From Lolium rigidum (Eukaryota > Streptophyta > Magnoliopsida > Poales > Poaceae), in NCBI RefSeq assembly GCF_022539505.1, contig NC_061510.1, positions 271,755,687-271,819,686 of the forward strand: a stretch of DNA of 64,000 nucleotides. The letters run 5' to 3'. Positions 35,575 to 45,733 of this stretch are shown here, piece by piece. Position numbers and translations under genes: made by a program. Numbering within the stretch: position 1 is the stretch's first letter; each line of letters starts with the position of its first letter. Below the pieces are notes generated by a model. That model was not told where the DNA came from. It ran no database searches and saw only the letters and a list, made by a program, of their open reading frames with translations.

Positions 35575-36871
35575 TCACCCGACATATCCTAAGAAGACGA
35601 CAGCTATCGCAATAAATATAGATAGCGCATAGGAAAGCACGATCGTCGAGTTCCTCCGTGAGCGCTGGGAAATCTTCGCATGGTGTCCAGCCGACATGCC
35701 AGGAGTACCCAGGGAACTTGCCGAGCACCCCCTCAATCTAGATCCAAGAGCGAGACCAATTCGACAATCTTTGCGGTGTTTCTCCGAGCCAAACCGTAAA
35801 GCTATGCCATCAGAGATTAATTGACTCAGAGAAGAAAATTTCATCAAAGAACTACATACCGAGGCCACATGGGTCGCTAACCCAGTATTGGTCCCAAAGA
35901 AAAACACTGATGTCCTTTGCATGTGTGTCGACTTCACGTGTCTCAATAAAAATTATCCAAAGGATTACTTTCCCCTCCAGAGGATCGATCAAATCATCGA
36001 CTCCACAGCGGGATGCGAACGTCTTTCCTTCCTGGACGCGTATTCTGGTTACAACCAGATCCACTTAAAAGAAGAAGATGAAGTCAAAACAGCTTTCATA
36101 ACCCCTTATGGCATGTTTTGTTACAGAACAATGCCCTTCGGGTTGAAAAACGCGGGAGCTACTTATCAGAGGATGATGCAGAAGTGTATCGCCACACAGA
36201 TTGGCAAGAACGTCCAAGTATACATTGATGACGTAGTCATAACAACAAAGCAAGGATCATCGCTGATCGATAATCTTAGAGAAACCTTCGACAACCTCGA
36301 CAAGTTTTGCCTCAAGCTGAACCCGACGAAATGCTCCTTTGGTGTTCCTGCGGGAGAACTCCTCGGATACTTGGTGTCAGCCAGAGGAATCGAGGCAAAC
36401 CCCGAGAAAATACAGGCTATCGTGACGATGAGGAAACCAACCAAGCTCAAGGAGATACAGCAGTTGACGAGCCGTGTCGCAGCTTTGAGCAGGTTTGTCA
36501 CCAGATTAGGAGAAAAAACGCTGGCTTTTTACGTGCTCATCAAACAAGGAGATAAGTTCGAGTGGAACGAAGAAGCAGATAAAGCTTTTGAGCATCTCAA
36601 ACGCACAATCTCGACACCTCCAGTATTGGTGGATCCAAAAGAAAAAGAACCCCTCCTATTATATATCGCGACCACACCTCAGGTGGTTAGCACAGTGCTC
36701 GTGGTGGAGCGAGAAGAAGAAATGAAGATCCATGGCGTTCAGCGGCCATTATACTTCATCAGCGAGGTACTATTACCATCCAAGCAGCGTTACCTGCATT
36801 ATCAGAAACTCGCATATGGAGTATTCACAACAGCAAGAAAGCTAAGACACTATTTTCGGCACACCCGGTAA
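35575..36871 (+). pseudogene. H reverse transcriptase and first RNase H
   Basis: RT starts with degenerate sequence at about 35640 (WEIFAWCPADMPGVP) with stops at about 35630 and 35821, then is open at 35888-36871. Visible motifs are VPKKNTDVLCMCVDFTCLNK, FLDAYSGYNQI, MPFGLKNAGATYQRMM and the catalytic VQVYIDDVV. LGYLVSARGIEANPEKI and the DKFEWNEEADKAFEHLK connection follow, then a Gypsy-type RNase H segment (LLLYIATTPQ, LPSKQRYLHYQKLAYGV). A double stop ends the frame at about 36870. The catalytic Y-I-D-D is intact but the gene is broken around it. Confidence 0.9.
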
Positions 36872-37450
36872 TAATAGTCAATGAGGCACCTCTCTTGAAC
36901 ATCCTAAACAATCCAGAAGCCACGGAGCGCATCTCCCTTTGGGGAATTGAGCTTTCCCCTCGGGATATCACATATGAAAAAACAAAGGTGATATGCTCAA
37001 AAAAAAACAAAGGTGATCAAGTCGCAGATTTTGCCGGACTTTGTCGCAGAGTGGATGGAACTGCAAAATACGGGACCCCCAGATTTTTCGAGTACCTGTC
37101 ATATGAACTTTGATGGGTCCAAGAGATTGGAAGGAGCTGGAGCAGGCGTGATATTTTTATCACCCAAGGCGAAAAAATGAAGTACATACTGCGGATGACG
37201 TTTCCCAAGGCGTCCAATAATGCGGCAGAATATGAAGCCCTCATACACGGGATGAAGATGGCAAAGGCGTGTGGCGCAACTTGATTAAAAATATTCGGCG
37301 ACTCCTAGTTGGTGGCTCAGCAGGTGATGAACAAGTGCGATGCAGTCAACGACAGCATGATAGCCTACAAGGAGGTGTACAATGAACTCAAAAAACTCTT
37401 TGATGGATGTGAAGTCAATCACATCAGCAGCTCAGCAACGACGAAGCCAC
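36872..37450 (+). pseudogene. H second (archaeal-type) RNase H
   Basis: A second RNase H-like module follows the first. After a frame change at about 37110 it reads NFDGSKRLEGAGAGVI, then FPKASNNAAEYEALIHGMKM and, after a stop, LKIFGDS...LVAQQV. The D...E...D pattern is that of the additional aRNH domain found in Tat-lineage elements. Several stops and a frameshift inactivate it. Confidence 0.75.
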
Positions 37451-38284
37451 CATTTTGGCAAACATCGGTTCGCAATGCTTGCTGATACCACCTAGCGTTT
37501 TTTGGGAGGAAATAAGCGAAAGATCAACTAAGGCGAAAAAAGCATCGAAGCAGCCGAAGAAGAAAGAAAAGGCCAAGGAAGGCTCGGGGGCTCCAGCAGC
37601 CCAAGAAACAAATACATTGGAACATGAGGAGAAACCAGAGGAAGTTATGATGATACGAATTCTGTGGATGCAGGTTTACGTGGCATATATCACAAGGAAA
37701 GAGATACCCGAAGATCCAGTAGAAGCACGACGAGTTATCCGACGATCCAATGCTTTCACCGTGGTCAAGGGAGAACTATACAGACGGAGCATCTCAGGAG
37801 TATTGCAGAGGTGCGTCACACCCGAAGAAGGGCGAGTTATACTGAAAGATATATATGAGGGAGTATGCGGACACCACGCAAGCAGTCGAGCAATAGTAGC
37901 CAAAACTTTTTGGGCATGATTTTATTGGCTAACAGCAGTAGAAGATGCAAAAGATATAGTACATACGTGCAACGCGTACCAGAGATTCGCGGCTAAACCT
38001 CACTCTCCGGCAGCAGAGCTGATGCCGATACCATTGGCGTGGCCTTTCGCACAATGAGGGCTTGACATGGTGGGAAAACTACATAAGTCCTGGCCAGGAG
38101 GACACGTGTATTTGCTCGTAGTTGTCGACAAATTTACCAAGTGGATAGAGGTAGTACCAGTAACTTCGGCAGACGCAACATCGGCCGTAAACTTCGTCAA
38201 GGGGATAGTTTTTCGATTTGGCGTCCCTAACAGCATAGTTACGGACAATGGCAACAACTTTACTTCACGAGAATTCAAGGAGTA
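37451..38284 (+). pseudogene. H integrase, degenerate and truncated
   Basis: After a charged linker rich in K/E (about 37530-37640) comes the integrase zinc region YEGVCGHHASSRAIVAKTFW and HTCNAYQRF. Compared with the usual H-H-C-C, the first His and last Cys positions read Tyr. The catalytic core shows GLDMVGK with the first Asp and VTDNGNNF with the second Asp; the Glu is missing because the S3 LTR starts at 38285. Stops at about 37918 and 38055 also break it. Confidence 0.85.
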
Positions 38285-38614
38285 TGATACGTCTCCGACG
38301 TATCGATAATTTCTTATGTTCTATGCCATATTATTGATGATACCTACATGTTTTATGCACACTTTATGTCATATTCGTGCATTTTCTGGAACTAACCTAT
38401 TAACAAGATGCCGAAGTGTCGGTTCTCGTTTACTGCTGTTTTTGGTTTCAGAAATCCTAGTAACGAAATATTCTCGGAATTGGACGAAACGAAGACCCGG
38501 GGGCCTATTTTTCCATGGAGCTTCCAGAAGACCGAAGAACATACGAAGTGGGGCCACGAGGTGGCGACACCACAAGGCGGCGCGGCCAAGGAGGGGCCCG
38601 CGCCGCCTATGGTG
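38285..38614 (+). repeat. S3: left part of a third S-family LTR
   Basis: It begins TGATACGTCTCCGACG after GAGTA (38280-38284, expected target duplication). It follows the S1/S2 LTR for about 180 bp and then diverges in the GC-rich variable part. The assembly gap cuts it. It interrupts the H integrase. Confidence 0.85.
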
Positions 38615-38714
38615 NNNNNNNNNNNNNNNNNNNNNNNNNNNNNNNNNNNNNNNNNNNNNNNNNNNNNNNNNNNNNNNNNNNNNNNNNNNNNNNNNNNNNN
38701 NNNNNNNNNNNNNN
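38615..38714. other. Assembly gap of exactly 100 N
   Basis: 100 N is the usual placeholder for a gap of unknown size. To the left is an S-type LTR; to the right the sequence starts about 45 bp inside an R-type LTR. The rest of S3, any right flank of H and the first bases of the R array are unresolved. Confidence 0.95.
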
Positions 38715-39831
38715 GATGGGTTTGAAGATTATATACGGAAGAAATACGTGAATCGGCCTTATATACAAAGTTTGGGCTAGTTTGCCTTTGTATACGTAAC
38801 ATAGTAGGTTACGTGTCGGTTAGTTAGAGTTTGCCTCGTGCACGGTTGGGATTATTCCCACGTTAGAAAGTCTACGGACTATAAATATGTATCTAGGGTT
38901 TATGAAATAAACAACAACCAACGTTCAACACAAATCAATCTCGCCGCATCGCCAACTCCTTCGTCTCGAGGGTTTCTCCTGGTAAGCACCATGCTGCCTA
39001 GATCGCATCTTGCGATCTAGGCAGCGTACGCTTATTACGTTGTTCATGCGTTGCTCGTGCTGAAGCCTTTTTGATGGCGAGCAACGTAGTTATCTTAGGT
39101 GTGTTAGGGTTAGCATTGTTCTTCGTATCATATGCTGTCGTAGTGCGACCCTTATACATCTAGCCGCCCTTACACCTATCTTAGGTGTAGGGGCGGCACC
39201 CCGCTTGATCATTGTTTAGTAGATCCGATCTGTTACGGTTGCTCCTTGTTCTTCAAGGATTAGTTTAATATCCGCAATAGTTAGGCCTTACAAAGGGTTG
39301 GAGGATCCAGCGGCGTGTAGGGTGGAGTTTGCTAGCCCTAGACAGGATGTTCCGGGGATCAACCTCGTGTTGGTTTTTAGGCCCTGTCTAGGATCGGCTT
39401 ACGGTCACCGTACGCGAGCGCGAGGCCCAATCGTGAGTAGGATGATCCGATTATGCGGTGAAAACCCTAAATCGTCGTAGATCGCTTTAGCTTTATCTTG
39501 ATCAAGCAGGACCACCATATATTCGTACACCTCGTACGAATCATGGGTGGATCGGCTCTTTGAGCCGATTCACGAGACAACCTAAGAGCCGATCGAGGCT
39601 CGTATTTAACGTTTACGTGTATGCCATGCAGGAAACTAAGCGAGGCATCATCCAACACCTTCCCGACCGGGTATAGGTCAGGTGGCACGCCCTTGCGACG
39701 GCATCGGACGTGTGACCGGAAGGCTTTGCGGGCCGTCGCTCCGAGGGACCGGGGCCAGCCCGCAGCCCCGAGTTGTTCCCGACTCTACGGTGTTGCCGGT
39801 CGCTGCCCGCCGGTGGGTTTCGACCGCAACA
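38715..39831 (+). repeat. R LTR A (first ~45 bp lost in the gap)
   Basis: It aligns with LTRs B and C over its whole length and ends GACCGCAACA. TATA box CTATAAATA at 38879-38887. Downstream transcribed sequence holds strong inverted repeats listed separately. Confidence 0.9.
38993..39569 (+). other. Five consecutive hairpins in the R leader
   Basis: Perfect or near-perfect inverted repeats follow the TATA box. (1) 38993-39025: GCTGCCTAGATCGCA, loop TCT, complement. (2) 39049-39086: CGTTGCTCG...CGAGCAACG. (3) 39163-39197: GCCGCCCTTACACCTA, loop TCT, and complement with one G-T pair. (4) 39337-39346 with 39383-39392: CCTAGACAGG...CCTGTCTAGG. (5) 39551-39569: ATCGGCTC, loop TTT, GAGCCGAT. They recur in LTR B (first at 44832-44864) and C (50665-50697) and, with some wobble or mismatch, in copies D and M. 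The transcript between TATA and the gag ATG (39892) would be highly structured. Confidence 0.85.
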
Positions 39832-39891
39832 CATTCTGGCACGCCGGTGGGACAATCTTCGACAACCACCGCATCGCCATCTACATCCGAG

Positions 39892-42656
39892 ATGGCGGAA
39901 AGCACTCCGGTCAAGTACGAGGATCTGACTGACGAGCTCAAGAAGAAGCATGACGAGATCAAAGCAGTCCTCGAAGCCGACCTCATCGGCTCTTTCCACA
40001 GAACCCGCTCCCACGGCATCGGGTGGAAGGGGTTCTCACCGAAGGCGCGCTCGATGGAGTGGACCTGTCCGCCCCGTCGGGAAGAACGCACCGAGTCAGC
40101 TGCGTCGGGAGATCAACTTCATGGTGGCTCATTCGCTGCACCGCCACTCGAGAGCCCGGTGAACACTTTGGAGCGTGTCGCTCGCGCGTGATCCAGGAAA
40201 TCATGAGCCACCGGTATTCTCCGTCGGGACCGGCTCGGGGACTTACCAAGGAGAGATGCCACTCCGAGTCCCGTCCACCGCTGCCGTTCGCGTTGGCAGC
40301 ACCGTAAGTGCCGAACTCATCGGCATACGTCGTCTACAAGATTGGTGGTGACCCTAGTGACTACCAATTCCTACATGAGGCGCCCAAGGAGATCCCGCAC
40401 GGATACACGTGCGCATACGTACTGCATCTGCAATGAATCGGGCACTCTCGAACCAGGCTGCAACAGACGGGGACTTCTGGAACAGCAGGAGGAACGTTGG
40501 GAGCAGATCTTGAGAAGCAGACGTGGCTAGCTAAGTACGCCACTCCGACAAACCTCCAGAGCTCAGCTCCTGCAGTTGGCTCAGAACTGGAAAAGCAAGC
40601 ATGGCTGGCTAAGTATGCTACCCCGGCGAATCTTCAGGGTTCGACACCTTCAGCCATCACCGCGGATCAGATTTGTACAATTCTGAAAGATCAGTTCGGC
40701 ATGATGCCGAAAAGGAGGACAATCGGCTATACCAAGCCGTACCCCAACGAGTACGAATTGATCCCGCTACCACCCAAATATCGGCTCCCGAACTTCACAA
40801 AGTTTAGTGGATCAGATGGTTCCAGCTCCATCGAGCATGTGAGCCGATATTTGGCACAGCTGGGCACGATCTCAGCATCAGACGAGCTGCGTGTGAGGTT
40901 CTTCGCACAGTCCCTCACAGGATCGGCTTTCGGGTGGTACACATCGCTGCCACCGAACTCGATCCGGACTTGGAAGCAGTTGGAAGAGCAATTCCACATA
41001 CAGTATCACTCAGAGGCTTCCGAGGCTGGTATTGCCGATCTAGCACAAGTACGACGAAGCGCGGGGAAACGAGTGTCGGAATACATCCAGCGCTTCGAGA
41101 CCATTAGGAACCGATGCTATTCGGTTCACGTAAGTGAAAAGAAGCAGTCGAGTTGGCGGTGGTGGGTCTCTCATCATCGATCAAGGACGTGGCCTCCCAA
41201 GCGAGACTACCCTTCATTGGCGCACATGGTGCAGAAGCCGTCGGCATATGAACAGCGCCACCCGGATGTTTACCGGGACAAATTCAAGCGTGCGGTGGTC
41301 CTGGTTGAGGCGGACGAGGATGAAGGTGCTGCGGGAGATCGAGAGGTAGCAGGTGGCTGAATGGACTCGGGCGGCAAGCCCCGTGTCCTGCAAGTGGGTT
41401 AAGCCACAAGGCCCTCCAAAAGGGTTCGACTTCGACGTGACCAAAGCCGAGCAGATTTTCGACCTCTTACTCACGGAGAAGCAGCTAAAGGTACCCGAAG
41501 GCCACAAGATCCCCACGGTGCAGGAGCTGAACGGAAAGCCATACTGCAAGTGGCATAACACGTTCACCCACACCACTAACGACTGCAGGGTGTGGCGTCG
41601 ACGAGATCCAAATGGCGATAGAAAAAGGGCGGCTAATTTTCAACCGAGTACGCCATGAAGGTCGACACACACCCCTTCCCCGCCGTTAACATGGTGGAGT
41701 ATACTTACCATGGAGGGTGCCAGCCAGATTTCTCGTGCAATATCAACATGGTGGGACCCGGGCACCACTCGGTAAGGACGGAGATGAGGGCGGCTGCTCT
41801 CATAGAAAAGACACGAGAGGAAGCCGCTCCACGCGATCGGCTCCGCCACGACGGCAAGCGCTACATCACAGAGGGAGAATTGAGGAACGTAAGATATCAG
41901 CGACCTCTCTCTGATCACCTCCTCAACAAGTATGTGGGTCAATACGACCAACGCCGGCGATACAACGACGATGATGAAAAAGATCGTCTGGCTAGGGATG
42001 ACAGGAGACGTCGTCGGCATGATCACGACGAGGAGCGATATGAGCGCCACGCCAAGGAAAAGTCGAGGGAGCAAGACGACGTGGATAGGCACTGGGACTG
42101 CCCCTTCTTCAGACACTCGCTGGGATTCGGGAATGAGCCGATTGCCTACAATCGGCAATTGCCCGAATGTAAACAAAGGAAGAAGGATGCAGCTAACGTG
42201 TCCGTATTCAAACGTCTAGGGCCTCTCCCGCCTCGGAACAAGCATGCTGAGTCCGCTCGGGTGGAAGATCTCGAGGAACTAGAGGACGATGATGAAGAAG
42301 AAGACAAGTATCATCGGCCAAGGTGGTGCCCTGATGGGCTCAGCCGTTCCCAGAAGCGAAGGGTTCAGCGTCTGCGTGGGTTGGAGGAAGCTGAAAGGCT
42401 ATACCTGCACGCGTTGAGGAAGACACGGCCTGATCTGGCCGCCAAAATTCAGCGAACCCTGGAGGAAGAAGGTCGGCCACAAAGGAAAGAGTAGCGCCCC
42501 AGACAAAAGAAAGCCGATGATGAGACATCGGCTGACACAAACATGGTCTCCATCCTTCCAACGGAGTTTAGTGCTCCAGGATTGGACGACTGCGAGCGCA
42601 TCGACGTGACAAAGGACGGGGTTAGGTTGGTTTCATCAACCGGCCTGACCGTGTAA
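39892..42656 (+). pseudogene. R gag, copy A, frameshifted
   Basis: It starts MAESTPVKYEDLTDELKKKH and changes frame near 40030 and several times to 40500; 40497-41360 is open. A repeated motif EKQxWLAKYATPxNL occurs twice (about 40512-40632). The capsid-like Retrotrans_gag region is at about 40780-41130 (KFSGSDGSSSIEHVSRYLAQ, FFAQSLTGSAFGWYTSLPPN, WKQLEEQFH). CKWHNTFTHTTNDC is at about 41540, a charged region follows, then a zinc-knuckle-like CPFF...NCP.C (partly scrambled). After FSAP the frame jumps to LDDCERIDVTKDGVR and stops at about 42656, so the protease is deleted. Many frame breaks coincide with CAG/CTG differences from other copies. Confidence 0.8.
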
Positions 42657-42689
42657 CAAAAACAGCGTCTATGGTCAAATATGGCGATG

Positions 42690-43640
42690 CCGATCCAAGT
42701 GATCGGCCCCAAGGATTTGTGGAGGAACATTGCAAAAACCTTCATCGAACAAGCAACGTGGAGGCCGATTCCAGCAATCGGCCAAAATTATCCTCACCAT
42801 CCATTCTGCCTGGGTTCAACGCCAATTTAATGGGCAATAGGGTTACGTCGGCTAATGAGCTAGAAGAAGTCCACACTGGTCCTAATCAAGCCGACGCTCG
42901 CATAGAGTGTCTTGGTTAATCACAGAGCCGATTTCAGCAGTTACCTGGCAGAATCGGCTCGGGGGGCACCTAATCAGATGAACATGTGCGATACATGTGC
43001 AGTGAAACATCGGGGGCCGATAGAAAAATCGGCCTGTAAAAAAAAATTCTCACGCAGTTTCTCGCAAGGTACAGCCGGTGCACGGGCATCGACTTTAGAG
43101 CTGAGGGACAAAGCCGATGCATGGCCATTGACTCTAGCACAATGACACCGGATCTACCAGTTACGTATCAGAGGAAATCTGTTTCTGAGCCGTTGAGCGA
43201 GCTTCTGCAATATCGGCTTTCAACGGAAGGAAAGTAATCGGCCCTGGCTGGCTCTGCATGGTAGTTTTCTCGGACATGATCGAACCCAGGTCCATTTGTC
43301 TGAATTGCGTGTCCTCGTCTCTGTTTCGCCTTGATTGAGACTCGGGGGGCAGCTGGCCTGGTGGATGCTCTGACTTTGAAAGCCGATTGGGTGGCCATCG
43401 GCTAGTCCTGCGTCGCGATTTTCGTCAAAGGTGGTGATCCAGCAAAACTCGAACTCATTGGTCGAGAAGATGGAAGATAGATCATGAGGGCTTGATGCGC
43501 TGATGTCGGCTTATCGAGATTTGACCAAGTTCGCGATCACCCCGTGGTCTAAGGGATGAAGGGCGGATTATGAGAAACCGACGTGTTGCCATCGGCTCAT
43601 CGAGAATCGGCTTAAAAGAAATCGGCAAATCAAATTGGGG
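42690..43640 (+). other. Dense GCCGAT/ATCGGC hexamer array, copy A
   Basis: About 16 exact GCCGAT or ATCGGC words occur in about 950 bp, against roughly 0.5 expected by chance on both strands together. Many pair as small hairpins, for example GCCGAT-AGAAAA-ATCGGC (43016-43033), GGCCGATT-CCAGC-AATCGGCC (42763-42783) and AGCCGATT-GGGTGGCC-ATCGGCT. The stretch is non-coding and lies between the gag stop and the antisense ORF. Confidence 0.8.
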
Positions 43641-43764
43641 AAACTTCTTCATTAATGAACAGGATTTCTTACAAAGAAAGAGCTGATTGCTCAAAGAAGG
43701 AAGAACAAAAGAAGGGTCTGTTAACCAATCTACTACTACTAGGCCTACACTAGTAGATCCTAGT

Positions 43765-44226
43765 CTACGGGCCATCGCTGCCCTCGTCGTCATCCTCGGA
43801 ACTCTCATCGGCACTGCTGCCGATGGGCTCCTCGTCGCTGCTCCCGTAGCCCTCTACGGGAGCTTCATCCTCCTCTTCATCGTCGCTGCTGTCGTCGTCC
43901 CACCACATGCGGAGGCGTTTCGCCGGCGGGTAGCCCTCGAGGGAGGAGTCGTCGTCGTCGTCGTCGTCTTCCTCTTCCTCTTCTTCAGAGGAGGGGCAGC
44001 CGTCCCAGGGGATCTGGTCATCCTTGCTTTCCGATTCCAGTTCCCCGTCGGCGAGGAACTGGAGATCTTCATCCCCGCTGGTCAAGGACTGGTCGTCCTC
44101 GGACCAGATGGAGGAGGCGCGGTCTTCCTGGTCCCATTCTTCTGGTGCGCGGATGTCCTCCGGCGTCTCGCGGGAGGAGGAAGACCCATAGGAAAGACTG
44201 GAAGAGGAAGAGGAGGCAGAAGACAT
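43765..44226 (-). CDS. Antisense acidic ORF of R, copy A (153 codons)
   Basis: On the strand opposite to gag, near the 3' LTR, an open frame starts with MSS followed by a serine run, then RETPEDIRAPEEWDQED, SLTSGDEDLQFLADGELESE, a run of E and D, PAKRLRMWWDD (a basic patch followed by W-W) and SSADESSEDDDEGSDGP. No domain is recognised; composition is extremely acidic and serine-rich. TTTATTTAACC, a TATA-like word, lies about 60 bp upstream of its ATG. Copies exist at 49599-50060 (frameshifted), 57816-58265 (open, in M) and 63877-64000 (partial). Antisense ORFs near the 3' LTR are known in some plant Gypsy elements; whether this is expressed is unknown. Confidence 0.6.
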   Translation of the reverse strand: MSSASSSSSSLSYGSSSSRETPEDIRAPEEWDQEDRASSIWSEDDQSLTSGDEDLQFLADGELESESKDDQIPWDGCPSSEEEEEEDDDDDDDSSLEGYPPAKRLRMWWDDDSSDDEEEDEAPVEGYGSSDEEPIGSSADESSEDDDEGSDGP

Positions 44227-44508
44227 GGTGGCACAGGAGGGTTTTTTGGGTGCTAATGCGAAAGGGATGAAGAAGCGAACTGTTTAGAACGGTTAAATAA
44301 AAGGGGATATGAGGGAGATTCAATGCCACAGCAGTTCCCGAGGAAGTGGTGCCCAACGAGAAAATTTCGCAGGCCACGTGGAGAAGTGGAAGGGGCAAGG
44401 CATCATGATGAAGGATTCTGCGGTGGTTTCTGCTCTGCCACGACATGACCCGACGAAGGAAAGGCATAATGATTTTGGAAATGTCATTTCCAAAACCAGG
44501 GGGGCATG

Positions 44509-45672
44509 TGTTATCACCAGAATTTGACCGAGTCAGAGGTGGGCCGCGATCAAGATGGGTTTGAAGATTATATACAGAAGAAATACGTGAATCGGCCTTA
44601 TATACAAAGTTTGGGCTAGTTTGCCTTTGTATCTGTAACATAGTAGGTTACGTGTCGGTTAGTTAGAGTTTGCCTCGTGCACGGTTGGGATTATTCCCAC
44701 GTTAGAAAGTCTACGGACTATAAATATGTATCTAGGGTTTATGAAATAAACAACAACCAACGTTCAACACAAATCAATCTCGCCGCATCGCCAACTCCTT
44801 CGTCTCGAGGGTTTCTCCTGGTAAGCACCATGCTGCCTAGATCGCATCTTGCGATCTAGGCAGCGTACGCTTATTACGTTGTTCATGCGTTGCTCGTCGT
44901 CGAAGCCTTTTTGATGGCGAGCAACGTAGTTATCTTAGGTGTGTTAGGGTTAGCATTGTTCTTCGTATCATATGCTGTCGTAGTGCGACCCTTATACATC
45001 TAGCCGCCCTTACACCTATCTTAGGTGTAGGGGCGGCACCCCGCTTGATCATTGTTTAGTAGATCCGATCCGTTACGGTTGCTCCTTGTTCTTCAAGGAT
45101 TAGTTTAATATCCGCAATAGTTAGGCCTTACAAAGGGTTGGAGGATCCAGCGGCGTGTAGGGTGGAGTTTGCTAGCCCTAGACAGGATGTTCCGGGGATC
45201 AACCTCGTGTTGGTTTTTAGGCCCTGTCTAGGATCGGCTTACGGTCACCGTACGCGAGCGCGAGGCCCAATCGTGAGTAGGATGATCCGATTATGCGGTG
45301 AAAACCCTAAATCGTCGTAGATCGCTTTAGCTTTATCTTGATCAAGCAGGACCACCATATATTCGTACACCTCGTACGAATCATGGGTGGATCGGCTCTT
45401 TGAGCCGATTCACGAGACAACCTAAGAGCCGATCGAGGCTCGTATTTAACGTTTACGTGTATGCCATGCAGGAAACTAAGCGAGGCATCATCCAACACCT
45501 TCCTCGACCGGGTATAGGTCAGGTGGCACGCCCTTGCGACAGCATCGGACGTGTGACCGGAAGGCTTTGCGGGCCGTCGCTCCGAGGGACCGGGGCCGCC
45601 CGCAGCCCCGAGTTGTTCCCGGCTCTACGGTGTTGCCGGTCGCTGCCCGCCGGTGGGTTTCTGACCGCAACA
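44509..45672 (+). repeat. R LTR B (shared middle LTR)
   Basis: It starts TGTTATCACC after the G-rich tract and ends GACCGCAACA before the primer-site-like TGGCACGCCCGGTGGGA. TATA CTATAAATA at about 44718-44726. It serves as 3' LTR of unit A and 5' LTR of unit B. Confidence 0.92.
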
Positions 45673-45733
45673 CATTCTGGCACGCCCGGTGGGACAATCT
45701 TCGACAACCACCGCATCGCCATCTACATCCGAG

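Larger units (their letters stand above)
26286..38284 (+). mobile_element. H: Tat-lineage Ty3/Gypsy retrotransposon, split by S2 and cut by S3
   Basis: Coding order is gag, aspartic protease, reverse transcriptase, RNase H, second RNase H and integrase, as in the Tat lineage of plant Gypsy elements. It occupies 26286-28217 and 35055-38284; S2 lies between, inside the protease. The integrase is interrupted at 38284 by the LTR of S3, and the rest, including its 3' LTR, is not in the window. Numerous stops and frameshifts show it is dead and older than the S insertions. Confidence 0.85.

Noticed and set aside
42690..43640. CRISPR-like array reading of the hexamer-rich region
   Set aside because: Repeats are 6 bp, inverted as well as direct, irregularly spaced, and inside a plant retroelement.
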